Shown piece after piece: positions 8,847 through 17,898 of a DNA stretch of 64,000 nt (position 1 is its first letter; every line of letters begins with the position of its first letter). Source of the stretch: Limosilactobacillus coleohominis 101-4-CHN. GTDB lineage: Bacteria; Bacillota; Bacilli; Lactobacillales; Lactobacillaceae. The notes under the pieces were generated by a model. It made no database searches. It was not told the DNA's origin and saw nothing but the letters and a program-made list of their open reading frames with translations. Location: NCBI RefSeq assembly GCF_000161935.1, contig NZ_GG698804.1:180879-244878 (forward strand), read 5' to 3'. Position numbers and translations under genes: made by a program.

Positions 8847-9425
8847 TTACTTTCCTTCTCTTTCTAATTTCTTTAACATATCAAATGCATCTTCACCATT
8901 ATCTCGATAGTAGCGTGCGCGAGTCTGGGTTTGGTGAAAGCCAATCTCCCGATACAAGCGTTGGGCCTGCCGATTGGATCGTCGCACTTCCAAGCTCATA
9001 CTTACAAAGTGATCTGCTTGTGCCTTTCTTTCAATTTCACTCAATAAAAAAGTTCCCAGCCCTTGATGTTGCCAAGCAGGTAATACACCAAAATTTGTGA
9101 TATGAACATCCTGTGTATAGGCATTAAAGGCAGCACCGATAAATCCCACCAATTGTTTAGAATCACCGTCAATTAACAATAAATAAAGAGTATTGGGTCG
9201 ACTCAAATCAATTTTAAAGGCCATTTTATTCCATGGCGTTCGTCCATAAATCTCCTTTTCGACCTCTAAAAGTTGTGGAATATCAAGCAACTGCCCCCTG
9301 ACAAGTCGATACCGTTGCCGATTAATAACGACATTATGATCTTGATAATGGACCGGTTTGCCATTCACATCATCGAGAAAACCTGCAAACCAGCGACTAA
9401 ACTTCTTGAACATAGTTAGCGTCAC
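8847..9425 (-). CDS. rimI: Ribosomal-protein S18-alanine N-acetyltransferase (RimI-like GNAT)
   Basis: This is a GNAT-fold acetyltransferase whose acetyl-CoA loop reads WQHQGLGTFLL. Location between tsaB and tsaD is the standard place for RimI, which acetylates the S18 N-terminus. The family assignment is from the fold, and the substrate is inferred from synteny. It overlaps tsaB by 29 bases. The GTG at 9425 has a weak purine-rich SD, and the ATG at 9413 has none, so the start is uncertain. The roughly 50-residue N-terminal segment before the GNAT core is longer than in E. coli RimI. Confidence 0.85.
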   Translation of the reverse strand: MTLTMFKKFSRWFAGFLDDVNGKPVHYQDHNVVINRQRYRLVRGQLLDIPQLLEVEKEIYGRTPWNKMAFKIDLSRPNTLYLLLIDGDSKQLVGFIGAAFNAYTQDVHITNFGVLPAWQHQGLGTFLLSEIERKAQADHFVSMSLEVRRSNRQAQRLYREIGFHQTQTRARYYRDNGEDAFDMLKKLEREGK

Positions 9426-10125
9426 TATGCTTTCCCGGATGTTGCTTTAACCAGTTTACTTCTGCTTCGGTTATCCGTAAGTAATTTGGCACAAAATCAT
9501 CAATATTATCAACTACTGCCGCTTGTTCACCGAGACGGGCTAATTGCTGCGTGGATGGCATCGCATACGTTTGCGGCAATAACTGGATGTTAGCTGGTAG
9601 TTCGACCTCTTCTGCACTGATTTTTTTTGTCAGTTCGCCAACTAAGTAGCCACTCTGACCACGTTCAATTACCGCCTCGATCAATTGGCGATAGCCAATA
9701 TGTTGTTCAGGGATGACATTGGTTAACTGGCCATTCTGATATTGGTAACCACCAGCAAACACATTTCCCCGCCGCGCATCCATAAATGGAATAATCAGTT
9801 GGTTAGTAATGGGAGGAACATTCGCAGCGATGACCTTCAAACTCGAAACCCCAACCAGATCTTTGCCTAAGGTCATTGCTAACGTTTTGGCAGTCGTTAC
9901 CGCGATTCGCACCCCAGTATACGAACCGGGCCCCTTAGCAACAACAATTCGATCAATATCACTCGGTTGCCAACCGACTTTGGTAAAAAGATCATTGATT
10001 GCGGGCAAAACATAAACGCTATGGTTGCGCACCATATTCAATGTAATTGTAGCCTTTAATTGGTCATCCTCAACAAGTGCAACACTCATGGGATGATTAG
10101 AAGTGTCAAGAGCGAGTATTTTCAT
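9397..10125 (-). CDS. tsaB: tRNA threonylcarbamoyladenosine biosynthesis protein TsaB
   Basis: TsaB is the non-catalytic ASKHA-fold partner that dimerises with TsaD. Typical features are MKILALDTSNHPMSVAL at the start and GPGSYTGVRIAV near residue 70. The ATG at 10125 follows GGACGGAGAAAG and gives 242 residues. An upstream in-frame ATG at 10143 lies before the SD and is rejected. It is first in the operon. A possible promoter (TTGACG with a weak TACTGT) lies between it and the galE terminator. Confidence 0.95.
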   Translation of the reverse strand: MKILALDTSNHPMSVALVEDDQLKATITLNMVRNHSVYVLPAINDLFTKVGWQPSDIDRIVVAKGPGSYTGVRIAVTTAKTLAMTLGKDLVGVSSLKVIAANVPPITNQLIIPFMDARRGNVFAGGYQYQNGQLTNVIPEQHIGYRQLIEAVIERGQSGYLVGELTKKISAEEVELPANIQLLPQTYAMPSTQQLARLGEQAAVVDNIDDFVPNYLRITEAEVNWLKQHPGKHSDANYVQEV

Positions 10126-10192
10126 CTTTCTCCGTCCTTTCATACAGTAAGTATCTTACCATATTCGTCAAGTCAGCTCAGTTAGTTTCAAT

Positions 10193-10227
10193 ATAAAAGC
10201 GGTGACTGGTTTATTCCCAGTCACCGC
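10193..10227 (-). terminator. galE terminator
   Basis: GCGGTGACTGG and CCAGTCACCGC form a perfect 11-bp stem with a 7-base loop, followed by TTTTAT on the minus strand. Confidence 0.93.
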
Positions 10228-10235
10228 TGATTTAT

Positions 10236-11231
10236 TTAATTCCGGTCATCGTAACCCTTTGGATGGGTTGAATGCCACTTCCAAGCCGTGGCAATAATAT
10301 CATGAACATCATCATATTGTGGTTTCCAGCCCAGTACACTGCGGGCCTTATCACTAGCTGCAATTAATGAGTCTGGATCCCCTGGCCGTCGGGCTGCAAT
10401 CTTGGCTGGAATTTCTTTGCCAGTTACTTCCCGAGCTGCTTCTAGCATTTGCTTGTTCGAGAACCCAGTTGAAGAACCAAGGTTAAATGCATTAGATTGA
10501 TTATTATCTTCCAAATACTTCAGTGCCAAAATGTGCGCATCCGCCAAATCCATTACGTGGACGTAATCACGAACGTTAGTCCCATCAGGAGTATTATAAT
10601 CATCACCAAAAATACTTAATTCTGGCCGCTTTCCTTGGGCAACTTGCATAATGATTGGAACCAAGTGGGTTTCTGGCCCGTGGTCTTCACCAATCGTGCC
10701 ATCCGGAGCAGCCCCCGCGACGTTGAAGTAACGCAGCGCCACAAACTTAATGCCATAAGCTTTATCTGCCCAGGCCATCATATGTTCCATCATGAGCTTA
10801 GACAAACCATATGGATTAATTGGCTTTTGCGAATCCGTTTCTTTAATCGGCATATGCTCTGGAATACCATAAGTAGCGGCCGTCGAACTAAAGACGATGT
10901 ACTTAATCCCAAAGTCGCGCATCGCTTCCAATAAAGTAATCATTCCACCGGTATTATTGTCAAAATACTTCAGTGGTTCACTCATGGATTCAGGAACAAT
11001 TGAGAATGCCGCAAAATGGACAACTGCCTTAATATCCTCGTTTAAAAAGATGCGATCCAGAAAAGCCCGGTCACGGATGTCACCTTGATAAAACTTAGCT
11101 TGAGGATCAATTGCTTTCTTATGGCCAGTCGACAGATTATCTGCCACGACCACGTCTTCGCCATTTTCAACTAACCGTTTGACCATGTGTGAACCGATAT
11201 AGCCGGCTCCACCACAAACCAAAATTGCCAT
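10236..11231 (-). CDS. galE: UDP-glucose 4-epimerase
   Basis: GalE interconverts UDP-galactose and UDP-glucose in the Leloir pathway and supplies UDP-galactose for cell-surface polymers. The 331 residues show the NAD-binding GGAGYIGSH (7-15), the catalytic Ser in SSTAATYG (115-122) and Tyr141-x3-Lys145. It stands alone with its own promoter and terminator. Direct repeats carrying the GTTTACTA half-site of the alpha-galactosidase operators lie at its transcription start. Released galactose from that system would pass through this enzyme. Confidence 0.97.
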   Translation of the reverse strand: MAILVCGGAGYIGSHMVKRLVENGEDVVVADNLSTGHKKAIDPQAKFYQGDIRDRAFLDRIFLNEDIKAVVHFAAFSIVPESMSEPLKYFDNNTGGMITLLEAMRDFGIKYIVFSSTAATYGIPEHMPIKETDSQKPINPYGLSKLMMEHMMAWADKAYGIKFVALRYFNVAGAAPDGTIGEDHGPETHLVPIIMQVAQGKRPELSIFGDDYNTPDGTNVRDYVHVMDLADAHILALKYLEDNNQSNAFNLGSSTGFSNKQMLEAAREVTGKEIPAKIAARRPGDPDSLIAASDKARSVLGWKPQYDDVHDIIATAWKWHSTHPKGYDDRN

Positions 11232-11258
11232 CTTTGTTTGCCTCCATTTTTAATAAAA

Positions 11259-11278
11259 GTTTACTAAAACTTTACTAG
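11259..11278 (-). promoter_or_regulatory. Direct repeat at galE start, LacI-family half-sites
   Basis: On the plus strand GTTTACTA is followed after four bases by TTTACTAG, just downstream of the galE -10 box. GTTTACTA is identical to the half-site of the inverted repeat at 34123-34144 beside the LacI-type gene. It is a plausible but unproved operator. Confidence 0.4.
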
Positions 11279-11279
11279 C

Positions 11280-11288
11280 ATTATACCA
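11280..11288 (-). promoter_or_regulatory. galE extended -10 promoter
   Basis: TGGTATAAT on the minus strand is a perfect extended -10 element. No good -35 box is visible, as is common for this class. Confidence 0.6.
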
Positions 11289-11315
11289 CGTTTTCATTTT
11301 AACAGAGATTTGATT

Positions 11316-12272
11316 TTAAATCTCTTGTAATTGGCTTCGTTCAATTTCGTGATCTAGGTATTCAAATAATAAGCCTTCACGGAGACCATTATTACTGAAA
11401 CGAACTTCACGTAAATTAAGTTGTCTTAGTAACGCCATTAATGGTAAGAGCCCCCCTACGATCACATCCGCGCGGGAACTATTGATACCACGAATTGCAG
11501 CCCGTCCATTGCGGTCAGTTGCCAACAACTCATGCATCATTTGGTTTGCCTCACTGGTCTGCATCGTCAGCCCATGAACTGGCTGTACCGTTGCCGGATT
11601 CTCCGCCAATTTCCACCGGTACATTTTGGCTAATGCACGATTACTGCCGCCAAGCGCCACAACTTGCGTATGACGTGCCCGATTTAACCACCGCTGGGTC
11701 GACAGCATTTCATCAACCTTAATTGTTGCGTCATAAAGATCAGCTGCCTGAACCTGGTCATTTAACTGGTACTTTTGAGAAAGTGTCACTGAACCAATTG
11801 GTAAACTTACTAATTCTTCAGCCTGCCCTTGATCAACTAAGATCATTTCCATACTGGCACCACCCGTATCAAGGATTAGGCCATTATCGATGGGTAAAGT
11901 ACGGGAAACTCCTACATAATCTAAGTAGGCTTCTCGTTCCCCCGAAAGAATTGTAAAACGGATGTCGAGCTCATTTTCGACCCGGTGTAAGAATTCTGCC
12001 TGATTAACCGCCTGCCGCACGGCAGCAGTAGCAACCGCAATTAACCGCACATTCTTCAGTTCTGCACAAATATTTTTAAACCGGGTTAACGTTGCAATGG
12101 TTCGCTCCATTGGCTCCGGTTTGAGAACCTTTTCTGGTCCCATATTTTCTGATAAACGAACGTACTCTTTTTCATAACGGACTAATTCTGTCCGCTGATT
12201 TTCAAAAATACGGGTAATTCGTAAACGACAAGAATTTGATCCCAGATCAATAATTGCTAAGTTAATACTCAT
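11316..12272 (-). CDS. ppx: Exopolyphosphatase, Ppx/GppA family (intact motifs)
   Basis: Ppx/GppA enzymes release terminal phosphate from polyphosphate or hydrolyse pppGpp. This 318-residue copy keeps the first phosphate-binding loop DLGSNSCRL (9-17) and the second LDTGGASMEM (about 138), so it is probably active. It lacks the C-terminal HD-like region of long Ppx proteins. It is the last of three same-strand genes: the degenerate homologue at 14526, ppk and this gene. The start lies 3 bases after the ppk stop. Polyphosphate rather than pppGpp is inferred as substrate from the link to ppk. Confidence 0.9.
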   Translation of the reverse strand: MSINLAIIDLGSNSCRLRITRIFENQRTELVRYEKEYVRLSENMGPEKVLKPEPMERTIATLTRFKNICAELKNVRLIAVATAAVRQAVNQAEFLHRVENELDIRFTILSGEREAYLDYVGVSRTLPIDNGLILDTGGASMEMILVDQGQAEELVSLPIGSVTLSQKYQLNDQVQAADLYDATIKVDEMLSTQRWLNRARHTQVVALGGSNRALAKMYRWKLAENPATVQPVHGLTMQTSEANQMMHELLATDRNGRAAIRGINSSRADVIVGGLLPLMALLRQLNLREVRFSNNGLREGLLFEYLDHEIERSQLQEI

Positions 12273-12275
12273 CGG

Positions 12276-14522
12276 CTACTCCTTTTCATTGGTCGCAGGC
12301 TTGTTTAACCGCAGACCAGAAACGTGCTTAGTTAAAGTTTCAAAAACGTTACTAAAATGCTTTTTGTTTTTGCGTTCATGCTTTTCTTCTTTACGTAGTG
12401 CTGTGGCCTCATCCATAAAGAATTGTTGCGAGTTTACTGGTTTTTGACCATCTGGATGCATTTTGACATAGTGATTGCCCACTAATCGCCAAGCTTTAGT
12501 ATTATCATGCCACATTTCGTGAAAAATACTAATTGCCCGGGCTTTCGTATCATCCTCCGTTACCGGGAATAATTCTTCTACCCGTCGATTTAGATTTCTC
12601 GTCATCATATCAGCACTCGCCAAATATATTTCCTCATGGTCGTTTCCGCTAAAGTAATAAATTCGGGAGTGTTCCAGGAACCGCCCCACAATTGAATGAA
12701 CTTGAATGTTACCATGCAATTCTGGTAAATCATTTCGTAAACAGGTAATCCCACGAACAATTAACCGAATCTGCACTCCCGCAGCCGCCGCTTCATATAG
12801 GTGAGCAATAATCTGCTTATCGGACAGGGAATTCATTTTCATCCCAATCAATGCAGGGTTACCACTTTGCGCAATTTTTATTTGCTGATCAATTTTCTCG
12901 TTAATAAAGTCCCGAATTCCGTTTGGTGACACATGCAATTTATGGAAATACTTTGGTCGTGCAAAGCCAGAAAGCATATTAAAGAGGTTCGTCATATCAC
13001 TACCTAATTCATAGTCACAGGTAAGTACCCCCATATCAGTATAGAAATGGGCAGTAACATCATTATAATTTCCCGTTCCTAAATGCATGTAGCGTCGTAA
13101 ACCATCTTCATCCCGGCGAATAACTAACGCTAATTTACAGTGCGTCTTTAACCCCGCCAGTCCATAGATAACGTGGCACCCCATTTGCTCCAGTCGGCGT
13201 GCCCAGCGGACATTATTCTTTTCGTCAAACCGCGCCTTAACTTCGACCAAAACAGTTACTTGTTTTCCACGTTGGGCTGCCATACCAAGATACTTGATAA
13301 TCGGCGAATTTCCTGATACCCGATAAAGAGTCATTTTAATCGCTAAGGTTGCATCATCCAACGCCGCTTGATGGATAAAGTTGACCACCGCTTGAAAATC
13401 GTCATATGGATGCTGCATTAAATAGTCTTTCTGCCGAATCGCATCGAAAATATTATGATCCATGTCCAAAATTGGGTTCAAATATGGTTTAAATGGCGAA
13501 TAACGTAAATCATCATGGCCATCGACCATCCCAGATAATTTTTTCAGAAAACTTAAATCAACCGGACCATCCACCCGGTAAATGGCATTCTCAGCCACGT
13601 GTAAATTTTCGCATAAGCGCTCTTCTAACCAATGGTCAAAGTGATTGCCAATTTCGAGTCGCATTACTTGACCATGTTCACGGGCACGTAACTGGTGTTG
13701 AACAGACCGCAACAAATCAGACGTATCCTCTTCGGCTACATCTAAATCCATGTCCCGCATTACGCGATACGTGCCACTGGCATCAATTTTGTATCCGGGA
13801 AACAATACTGCCATAAATTCCTGAATCAGATCATCGATTAATACAAAATGATTCTTTTCCGGTAATTTTACTAACCGCTTATAGATACTTGGTACCCGGA
13901 TTGTTGCAAACTTATTGCCATGGTGCTGGCGGTCTTCATGCGGTTCGGGAGTTTGCCCTGCCACTTCTTGGTCACCCTCCAAAACCGGATCGTTTGCCGG
14001 TTTTCCATGCTTTTTTCGGTGAAGTTTTACCGCAATATTTAATGACCCATTATTAATAAATGGGAAGGGGCGGGAAGCATCATCCGCCATAGGTGTCAAC
14101 ACCGGCAATAATTCATCATTAAAATACCGGCGGGTGAATTCATAATCCCGCTCTGGTAAGTCTCGCTCACGGAGAATTTGAATATCATGGCGAGCTAGTT
14201 CAGTCAACACATGCTCGTTATATACCCGGTAGCGACGTTCAACCATCTGGTGTTCCTTGTCATTAACAGCTTCCAGCTGCTCTTCTGGCGTCATTCCAGA
14301 AGCGTCAGTTGTCGTAACTTTGGCTGCAGATAACTTATGCAAAGAAGCAACCCGAACCATGAAGAACTCATCCACATTACTTTGGGTAATTCCAACAAAG
14401 TTCGCTTGTTCCAACAATGGATTATGTGGGTCTAATGCTTCATCAAGCACGCGACCGTTAAAATCAATCCACGATAGTTCACGGTTAACGTAGTTCGTTG
14501 GTTTATAGAAGTCTTTATACAT
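12276..14522 (-). CDS. ppk: Polyphosphate kinase 1
   Basis: PPK1 reversibly polymerises the gamma-phosphate of ATP into polyphosphate at the membrane face. The 748 residues include RELSWIDFNGRVLDEA at the start, the phospho-histidine segment HLGTGNYND (about 477) and the C-terminal phospholipase D-like motif with ASADMMTRNLNRRVEE. A charged insert near residues 175-200 (EGDQEVAGQTPEPHED) interrupts the N-terminal region and looks lineage-specific. The ATG follows GGGAGGG. It lies between two Ppx-family genes with almost no gaps, so production and breakdown of polyphosphate are co-transcribed. Confidence 0.97.
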   Translation of the reverse strand: MYKDFYKPTNYVNRELSWIDFNGRVLDEALDPHNPLLEQANFVGITQSNVDEFFMVRVASLHKLSAAKVTTTDASGMTPEEQLEAVNDKEHQMVERRYRVYNEHVLTELARHDIQILRERDLPERDYEFTRRYFNDELLPVLTPMADDASRPFPFINNGSLNIAVKLHRKKHGKPANDPVLEGDQEVAGQTPEPHEDRQHHGNKFATIRVPSIYKRLVKLPEKNHFVLIDDLIQEFMAVLFPGYKIDASGTYRVMRDMDLDVAEEDTSDLLRSVQHQLRAREHGQVMRLEIGNHFDHWLEERLCENLHVAENAIYRVDGPVDLSFLKKLSGMVDGHDDLRYSPFKPYLNPILDMDHNIFDAIRQKDYLMQHPYDDFQAVVNFIHQAALDDATLAIKMTLYRVSGNSPIIKYLGMAAQRGKQVTVLVEVKARFDEKNNVRWARRLEQMGCHVIYGLAGLKTHCKLALVIRRDEDGLRRYMHLGTGNYNDVTAHFYTDMGVLTCDYELGSDMTNLFNMLSGFARPKYFHKLHVSPNGIRDFINEKIDQQIKIAQSGNPALIGMKMNSLSDKQIIAHLYEAAAAGVQIRLIVRGITCLRNDLPELHGNIQVHSIVGRFLEHSRIYYFSGNDHEEIYLASADMMTRNLNRRVEELFPVTEDDTKARAISIFHEMWHDNTKAWRLVGNHYVKMHPDGQKPVNSQQFFMDEATALRKEEKHERKNKKHFSNVFETLTKHVSGLRLNKPATNEKE

Positions 14523-14525
14523 CGC

Positions 14526-16025
14526 TTAATCCCTCCCCACAATTATTAATTTAGGATGCAGTCCATATACTTCAGCGAATAACTGATTTTTTCGCTCAAA
14601 CGCCCACTGCTCCAAGACTAAATCATCAGTAGTTTTAACTTTAATCTGCAAATCATCCCCAACTAGTGCTAAATGAACTTGGAGAATCTTTTGCAATCGT
14701 GAATCGTCTAAAGAATCCGCTACCCGTAAAATCGCTGCTAATTGGGCAACCGGTAATTGAATTTCACTATCCAAGTGCATATAGTGCGGCTGACTAACTT
14801 CTGGCGTTTCAGAACTGTGGTACCGTGAAACTTCAGCAATCACTTCATTGTCTTGACTCGATAAACCAATTAACGGGTTGGCTTCTAGAATATACGCTGA
14901 ATGGCGATAGTGACCTTGCGGGTTAATAAAGTTACCAATATCATCAACCTTACATGCCACCTCCAGTAACAAACGATAATGGTCATCTAAGCGGTGAATT
15001 GGCTTTAGTGCATCATACAACTGCATTGCAACTGCGGTCACAAACCGTTTATGGCTGGAATCAGCACCATAGCGAATTGCGAGATTATCGGCAGCCGTTT
15101 TAACCATTTTAATAACTACTTCGGGATGTGCACGGGTAACCTCTAATCCATCAAGCACTGAAACGTCCGTCACATAAACTTTCTTGACATTCAATAACCG
15201 CATCATTTGACGAACAATCAAATAGGTTGGTAAGACCCAGTTAACACTCTGTTCATCAACATCATAGTGATGAATAATGTATTGATCCGAAGCGTTCAGT
15301 AAATGTTGATACCGTTTATGAAATTCCTTGTGAGGAACCTTCTCAACATGCTTTTCAGCTGGTAAGTACCGTTCTGCTAACGTTTCGGCACCTTGAATTA
15401 ACATTGTCGACTCTTCATTATTTTTCAGTTCTGGTACTAAGTACTCTAGCTTTGAACTAATGTAATCTAAAATAATGTCACTAGGTGTGGCAGCAGTTTG
15501 CCGTAAATTATTAACCAATTGACTAAGGCGCGCTTTCCCCAAATCGATTTCCCAAGAACGAGTATACTTGCCTTTTTTGTAATAAGCTAAATTACTAGTG
15601 TTAAGGCCAATATTTAAGACGTACCCCGTTAACTGTTTCTTCTCAATCTCTTCGTGTTCGACAACTTGATCAACCGCTGCTAGAACATTAGCTAGTGTTT
15701 GATCCTTGTTTAACCACTTAATTTTTAATCCAGTACGCACATAAATTTGATTTGCAACATACTTTCCCGTAACTAGATCAATATCCGTCAATGCCCCGTA
15801 TAGATAATAATTAGTTACTTGGTAGTCCGCCAGTAACCGTTTAAAGCCCAGTAGATTATTCGCAATGGCAGAAATATTTTCCGCATAATTCGCAATTGCT
15901 TGCTGTCCGACGTGTAAAGATCCAGACCGGGCTTCATTGACAACTTGATGCTTATCTAGATCAATGATTCTTAAGGTTAACCGATCGGGTTTTAAGAAGA
16001 TTAGTCCCAATAATCCTTTTTCCAC
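14526..16025 (-). CDS. Ppx/GppA-like protein with HD-type C-terminus, active-site motifs degenerate
   Basis: The 499-residue length, position before ppk and overall pattern fit a two-part Ppx/GppA plus HD protein. The signature residues are eroded. Where active Ppx has DLGSNS-x-R this has IFLKPDRLTLRI (9-20). The second phosphate loop GGxS reads LNIGLNTSNLAY. The HD doublet that should read HDIG is DDIG (about 360-363). It may be a regulatory pseudoenzyme rather than a phosphatase. I start it at the GTG at 16025, eight bases after AAAGGGG. The longer open frame upstream runs into a terminator hairpin and is rejected. Confidence 0.8.
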   Translation of the reverse strand: MEKGLLGLIFLKPDRLTLRIIDLDKHQVVNEARSGSLHVGQQAIANYAENISAIANNLLGFKRLLADYQVTNYYLYGALTDIDLVTGKYVANQIYVRTGLKIKWLNKDQTLANVLAAVDQVVEHEEIEKKQLTGYVLNIGLNTSNLAYYKKGKYTRSWEIDLGKARLSQLVNNLRQTAATPSDIILDYISSKLEYLVPELKNNEESTMLIQGAETLAERYLPAEKHVEKVPHKEFHKRYQHLLNASDQYIIHHYDVDEQSVNWVLPTYLIVRQMMRLLNVKKVYVTDVSVLDGLEVTRAHPEVVIKMVKTAADNLAIRYGADSSHKRFVTAVAMQLYDALKPIHRLDDHYRLLLEVACKVDDIGNFINPQGHYRHSAYILEANPLIGLSSQDNEVIAEVSRYHSSETPEVSQPHYMHLDSEIQLPVAQLAAILRVADSLDDSRLQKILQVHLALVGDDLQIKVKTTDDLVLEQWAFERKNQLFAEVYGLHPKLIIVGRD

Positions 16026-16080
16026 AGCAAACGCCCCTTTACTTCTCCTTATTACTATTTCAGAATACCACGGACCATAC

Positions 16081-16131
16081 AAAAAAGGGAGTGGGACAGA
16101 ACTAGCTTGTCTAGTTCGTCTTCCCACCCCC
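16081..16131 (-). terminator. Terminator downstream of the acyl-ACP thioesterase gene
   Basis: On the minus strand an outer stem (GGGGGTGGGA with TCCCACTCCC) and an inner stem (GAACTAG with CTAGTTC) stack and are followed by TTTTTT. This ends transcripts coming from the dnaX-to-thioesterase operon before the polyphosphate operon. Confidence 0.9.
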
Positions 16132-16139
16132 GCAAGGAT

Positions 16140-16186
16140 GGCTAGGTGGTTCAAATACTGATTTATCAGTGTTTGAACTACCAGCC
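16140..16186. repeat. Long imperfect inverted repeat (stem-loop) in the intergenic element
   Basis: GGCTA-GGT-GTTCAAA-ACTGAT pairs with ATCAGT-TTTGAAC-ACC-AGCC with only a few mismatches. Together with the terminator next to it and the pyrimidine-rich CTCATTCCAACCCCC at 16238-16252, it forms a compact 180-base structured spacer. It resembles the dispersed intergenic repeats of lactobacilli, but one window cannot show copy number. Confidence 0.6.
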
Positions 16187-16263
16187 AGCTACTGCGCTAT
16201 GGCATTTTCAACTTTAAAATAGAGAAAAGAGGTTAATCTCATTCCAACCCCCTTTTAAATTCT

Positions 16264-17013
16264 TTACCGCCATTTAATCGTTGCCGTAGCACACTTTTGA
16301 GTCCCCACCCAAATCTGATGCTGGGTCGTCCATTCATGTGCATTATTTTCTATGGTAATGGCCATACTGTTGACCTCTGTCTGCGGACGAACTTCATGCT
16401 CATAATTCATCCGAATCTCCATAATTTGGTGTTTCAGCAAGAAATCATGATCCAATGTATCAAGCATCCAATCAAAATACCGGGCATTATTCACATGACC
16501 ATTATAATCAATATCAAAATAACGAACCTGATAGTGATTTTCTCGCCATTCATCGGTTGCCTCTACTTTATCTGGGCGGGCCACCTTTGGCAAGCGCAGG
16601 GTGCTGGCCGCTTCATATGGAGTCATAATTGCTTCTGGAATTTTAGCCATTCGCCGTTTGCTTAAATCCATATAAACAAAGAGGCCGTTCACCGTCCCAA
16701 TAATTTGCTCATGATAATCTCTGATCACAAATTGGCGAACCACAAAGTATTTATTATAAGCAACAATTGCAGTTTCAAATTTGATCTGTTCATTTTCTTT
16801 CGGCCATTCTCGTTGAAAATGTCCTTCATAATCAATGATCACCCAGCCGCCGCCAAGCTCTTTGGTGACGTGTTCATCCACCCCTAACTGAGCATTCTGC
16901 TTTTCAGAGGCTAAGATCATCAATGCCACTAGCATACTCAAGCTAAGATGACCACTGGGATCACATTCATAGTAATTAACTTGATGCTCAAGGATAAATT
17001 TTTGTCCTGCCAT
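16264..17013 (-). CDS. Acyl-ACP thioesterase (FatA/FatB-like, double hotdog)
   Basis: This 249-residue protein has the plant-like acyl-ACP thioesterase pattern: an N-terminal hotdog (YYECDPSGHLSLSMLV) and a second hotdog with the active-site segment RYFDIDYNGHVNNARYFDWM near residue 165, where Asn and His are conserved. It should release free fatty acids from acyl carrier protein in the cytosol. The ATG follows AGGAG. It starts 8 bases after rsmI and is the last gene of the dnaX operon. The chain-length preference cannot be read from the sequence. Confidence 0.9.
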   Translation of the reverse strand: MAGQKFILEHQVNYYECDPSGHLSLSMLVALMILASEKQNAQLGVDEHVTKELGGGWVIIDYEGHFQREWPKENEQIKFETAIVAYNKYFVVRQFVIRDYHEQIIGTVNGLFVYMDLSKRRMAKIPEAIMTPYEAASTLRLPKVARPDKVEATDEWRENHYQVRYFDIDYNGHVNNARYFDWMLDTLDHDFLLKHQIMEIRMNYEHEVRPQTEVNSMAITIENNAHEWTTQHQIWVGTQKCATATIKWR

Positions 17014-17021
17014 AATAACTC

Positions 17022-17885
17022 CTAAAACTGGTGATACTGTTTATATAACACTTGTCGTTTAATTCCTAACCGTTTTGCTACCAATTTAATGGCAGCATTC
17101 GTACTAAGTCCATTAGCTACTTCTTGGTCAACCTGTTCAGTTGGCGTCCCCTGCGGTTGTTCCTGAGACTGTTCAATTGGTTGATCATTACCGGCCACTA
17201 GAATTACGAATTCACCCCGAACCTGATTAGTGTCAGTCCACTCGATAGCTTCAGCAAGAGAACCGCGAATAAACTCTTCATAACGCTTGGTTAACTCCCG
17301 TGCTAAAACCACCTGCCGTTCCATTCCCAAAACTTCTGCCATGGTTTTCAAAGTTTTTTTCAGTCGGTGGGGTGCTTCGTAAAAAATCATTGTTTCACGA
17401 TGCATTTGCAGTTGTTTTAACTGGCGGATTTGTTGCTGGTGTTTGCGCTCTAAAAAACCATAAAAAGTAAATGGCTGCGGACTCAGACCTGATGCAATTA
17501 ATGCCGTTATCCCAGCATTAGCCCCCGGAAGTGGTACAACAGGGATATCTGCGTGCACACAGGCAGCCACTAATTCCTTTCCCGGATCAGAAATAGACGG
17601 CATTCCAGCATCACTACACTGGGCAATTACCTGCCCCGCCTTTAATTTTTCAATTAACTGAGGAATTCGTTCTGCCGTATTATGTTCATGAAACGAAATC
17701 GTAGGGGTGTGAATATCAAAATGATTGAGTAAGATTTGCGTATGCCGAGTATCTTCGGCAGCAATTAGGTCGACTGCCGTCAAAGTCTTAATTGCTCGCA
17801 TGGTCATATCGTCTAAATTACCAATTGGCGTTGGTACCAAATACAGTTTTCCAGCGTTTTCGCGAAAACTCGACATTGTTTGCAT
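17022..17885 (-). CDS. rsmI: 16S rRNA (cytidine1402-2'-O)-methyltransferase RsmI
   Basis: RsmI methylates C1402 in the ribosomal P site using SAM. Family features are LYLVPTPIGNLDDMTMRA, AAEDTRHT, SDAGMPSISDPG and LPGANAGITAL, where many homologues have PGPSA. I use the ATG at 17885, nine bases after AAGGAG. The GTG at 17891 is too close to that SD. It follows yabA by 13 bases, the same order as in Bacillus. Confidence 0.96.
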   Translation of the reverse strand: MQTMSSFRENAGKLYLVPTPIGNLDDMTMRAIKTLTAVDLIAAEDTRHTQILLNHFDIHTPTISFHEHNTAERIPQLIEKLKAGQVIAQCSDAGMPSISDPGKELVAACVHADIPVVPLPGANAGITALIASGLSPQPFTFYGFLERKHQQQIRQLKQLQMHRETMIFYEAPHRLKKTLKTMAEVLGMERQVVLARELTKRYEEFIRGSLAEAIEWTDTNQVRGEFVILVAGNDQPIEQSQEQPQGTPTEQVDQEVANGLSTNAAIKLVAKRLGIKRQVLYKQYHQF

Positions 17886-17898
17886 TATCACTTACTCC

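Noticed and set aside
16026-16154. N-terminal extension of the Ppx-like protein
   Set aside because: The extension would be translated through the upstream terminator hairpin (16081-16131) and has no SD; the GTG at 16025 has AAAGGGG at good distance.
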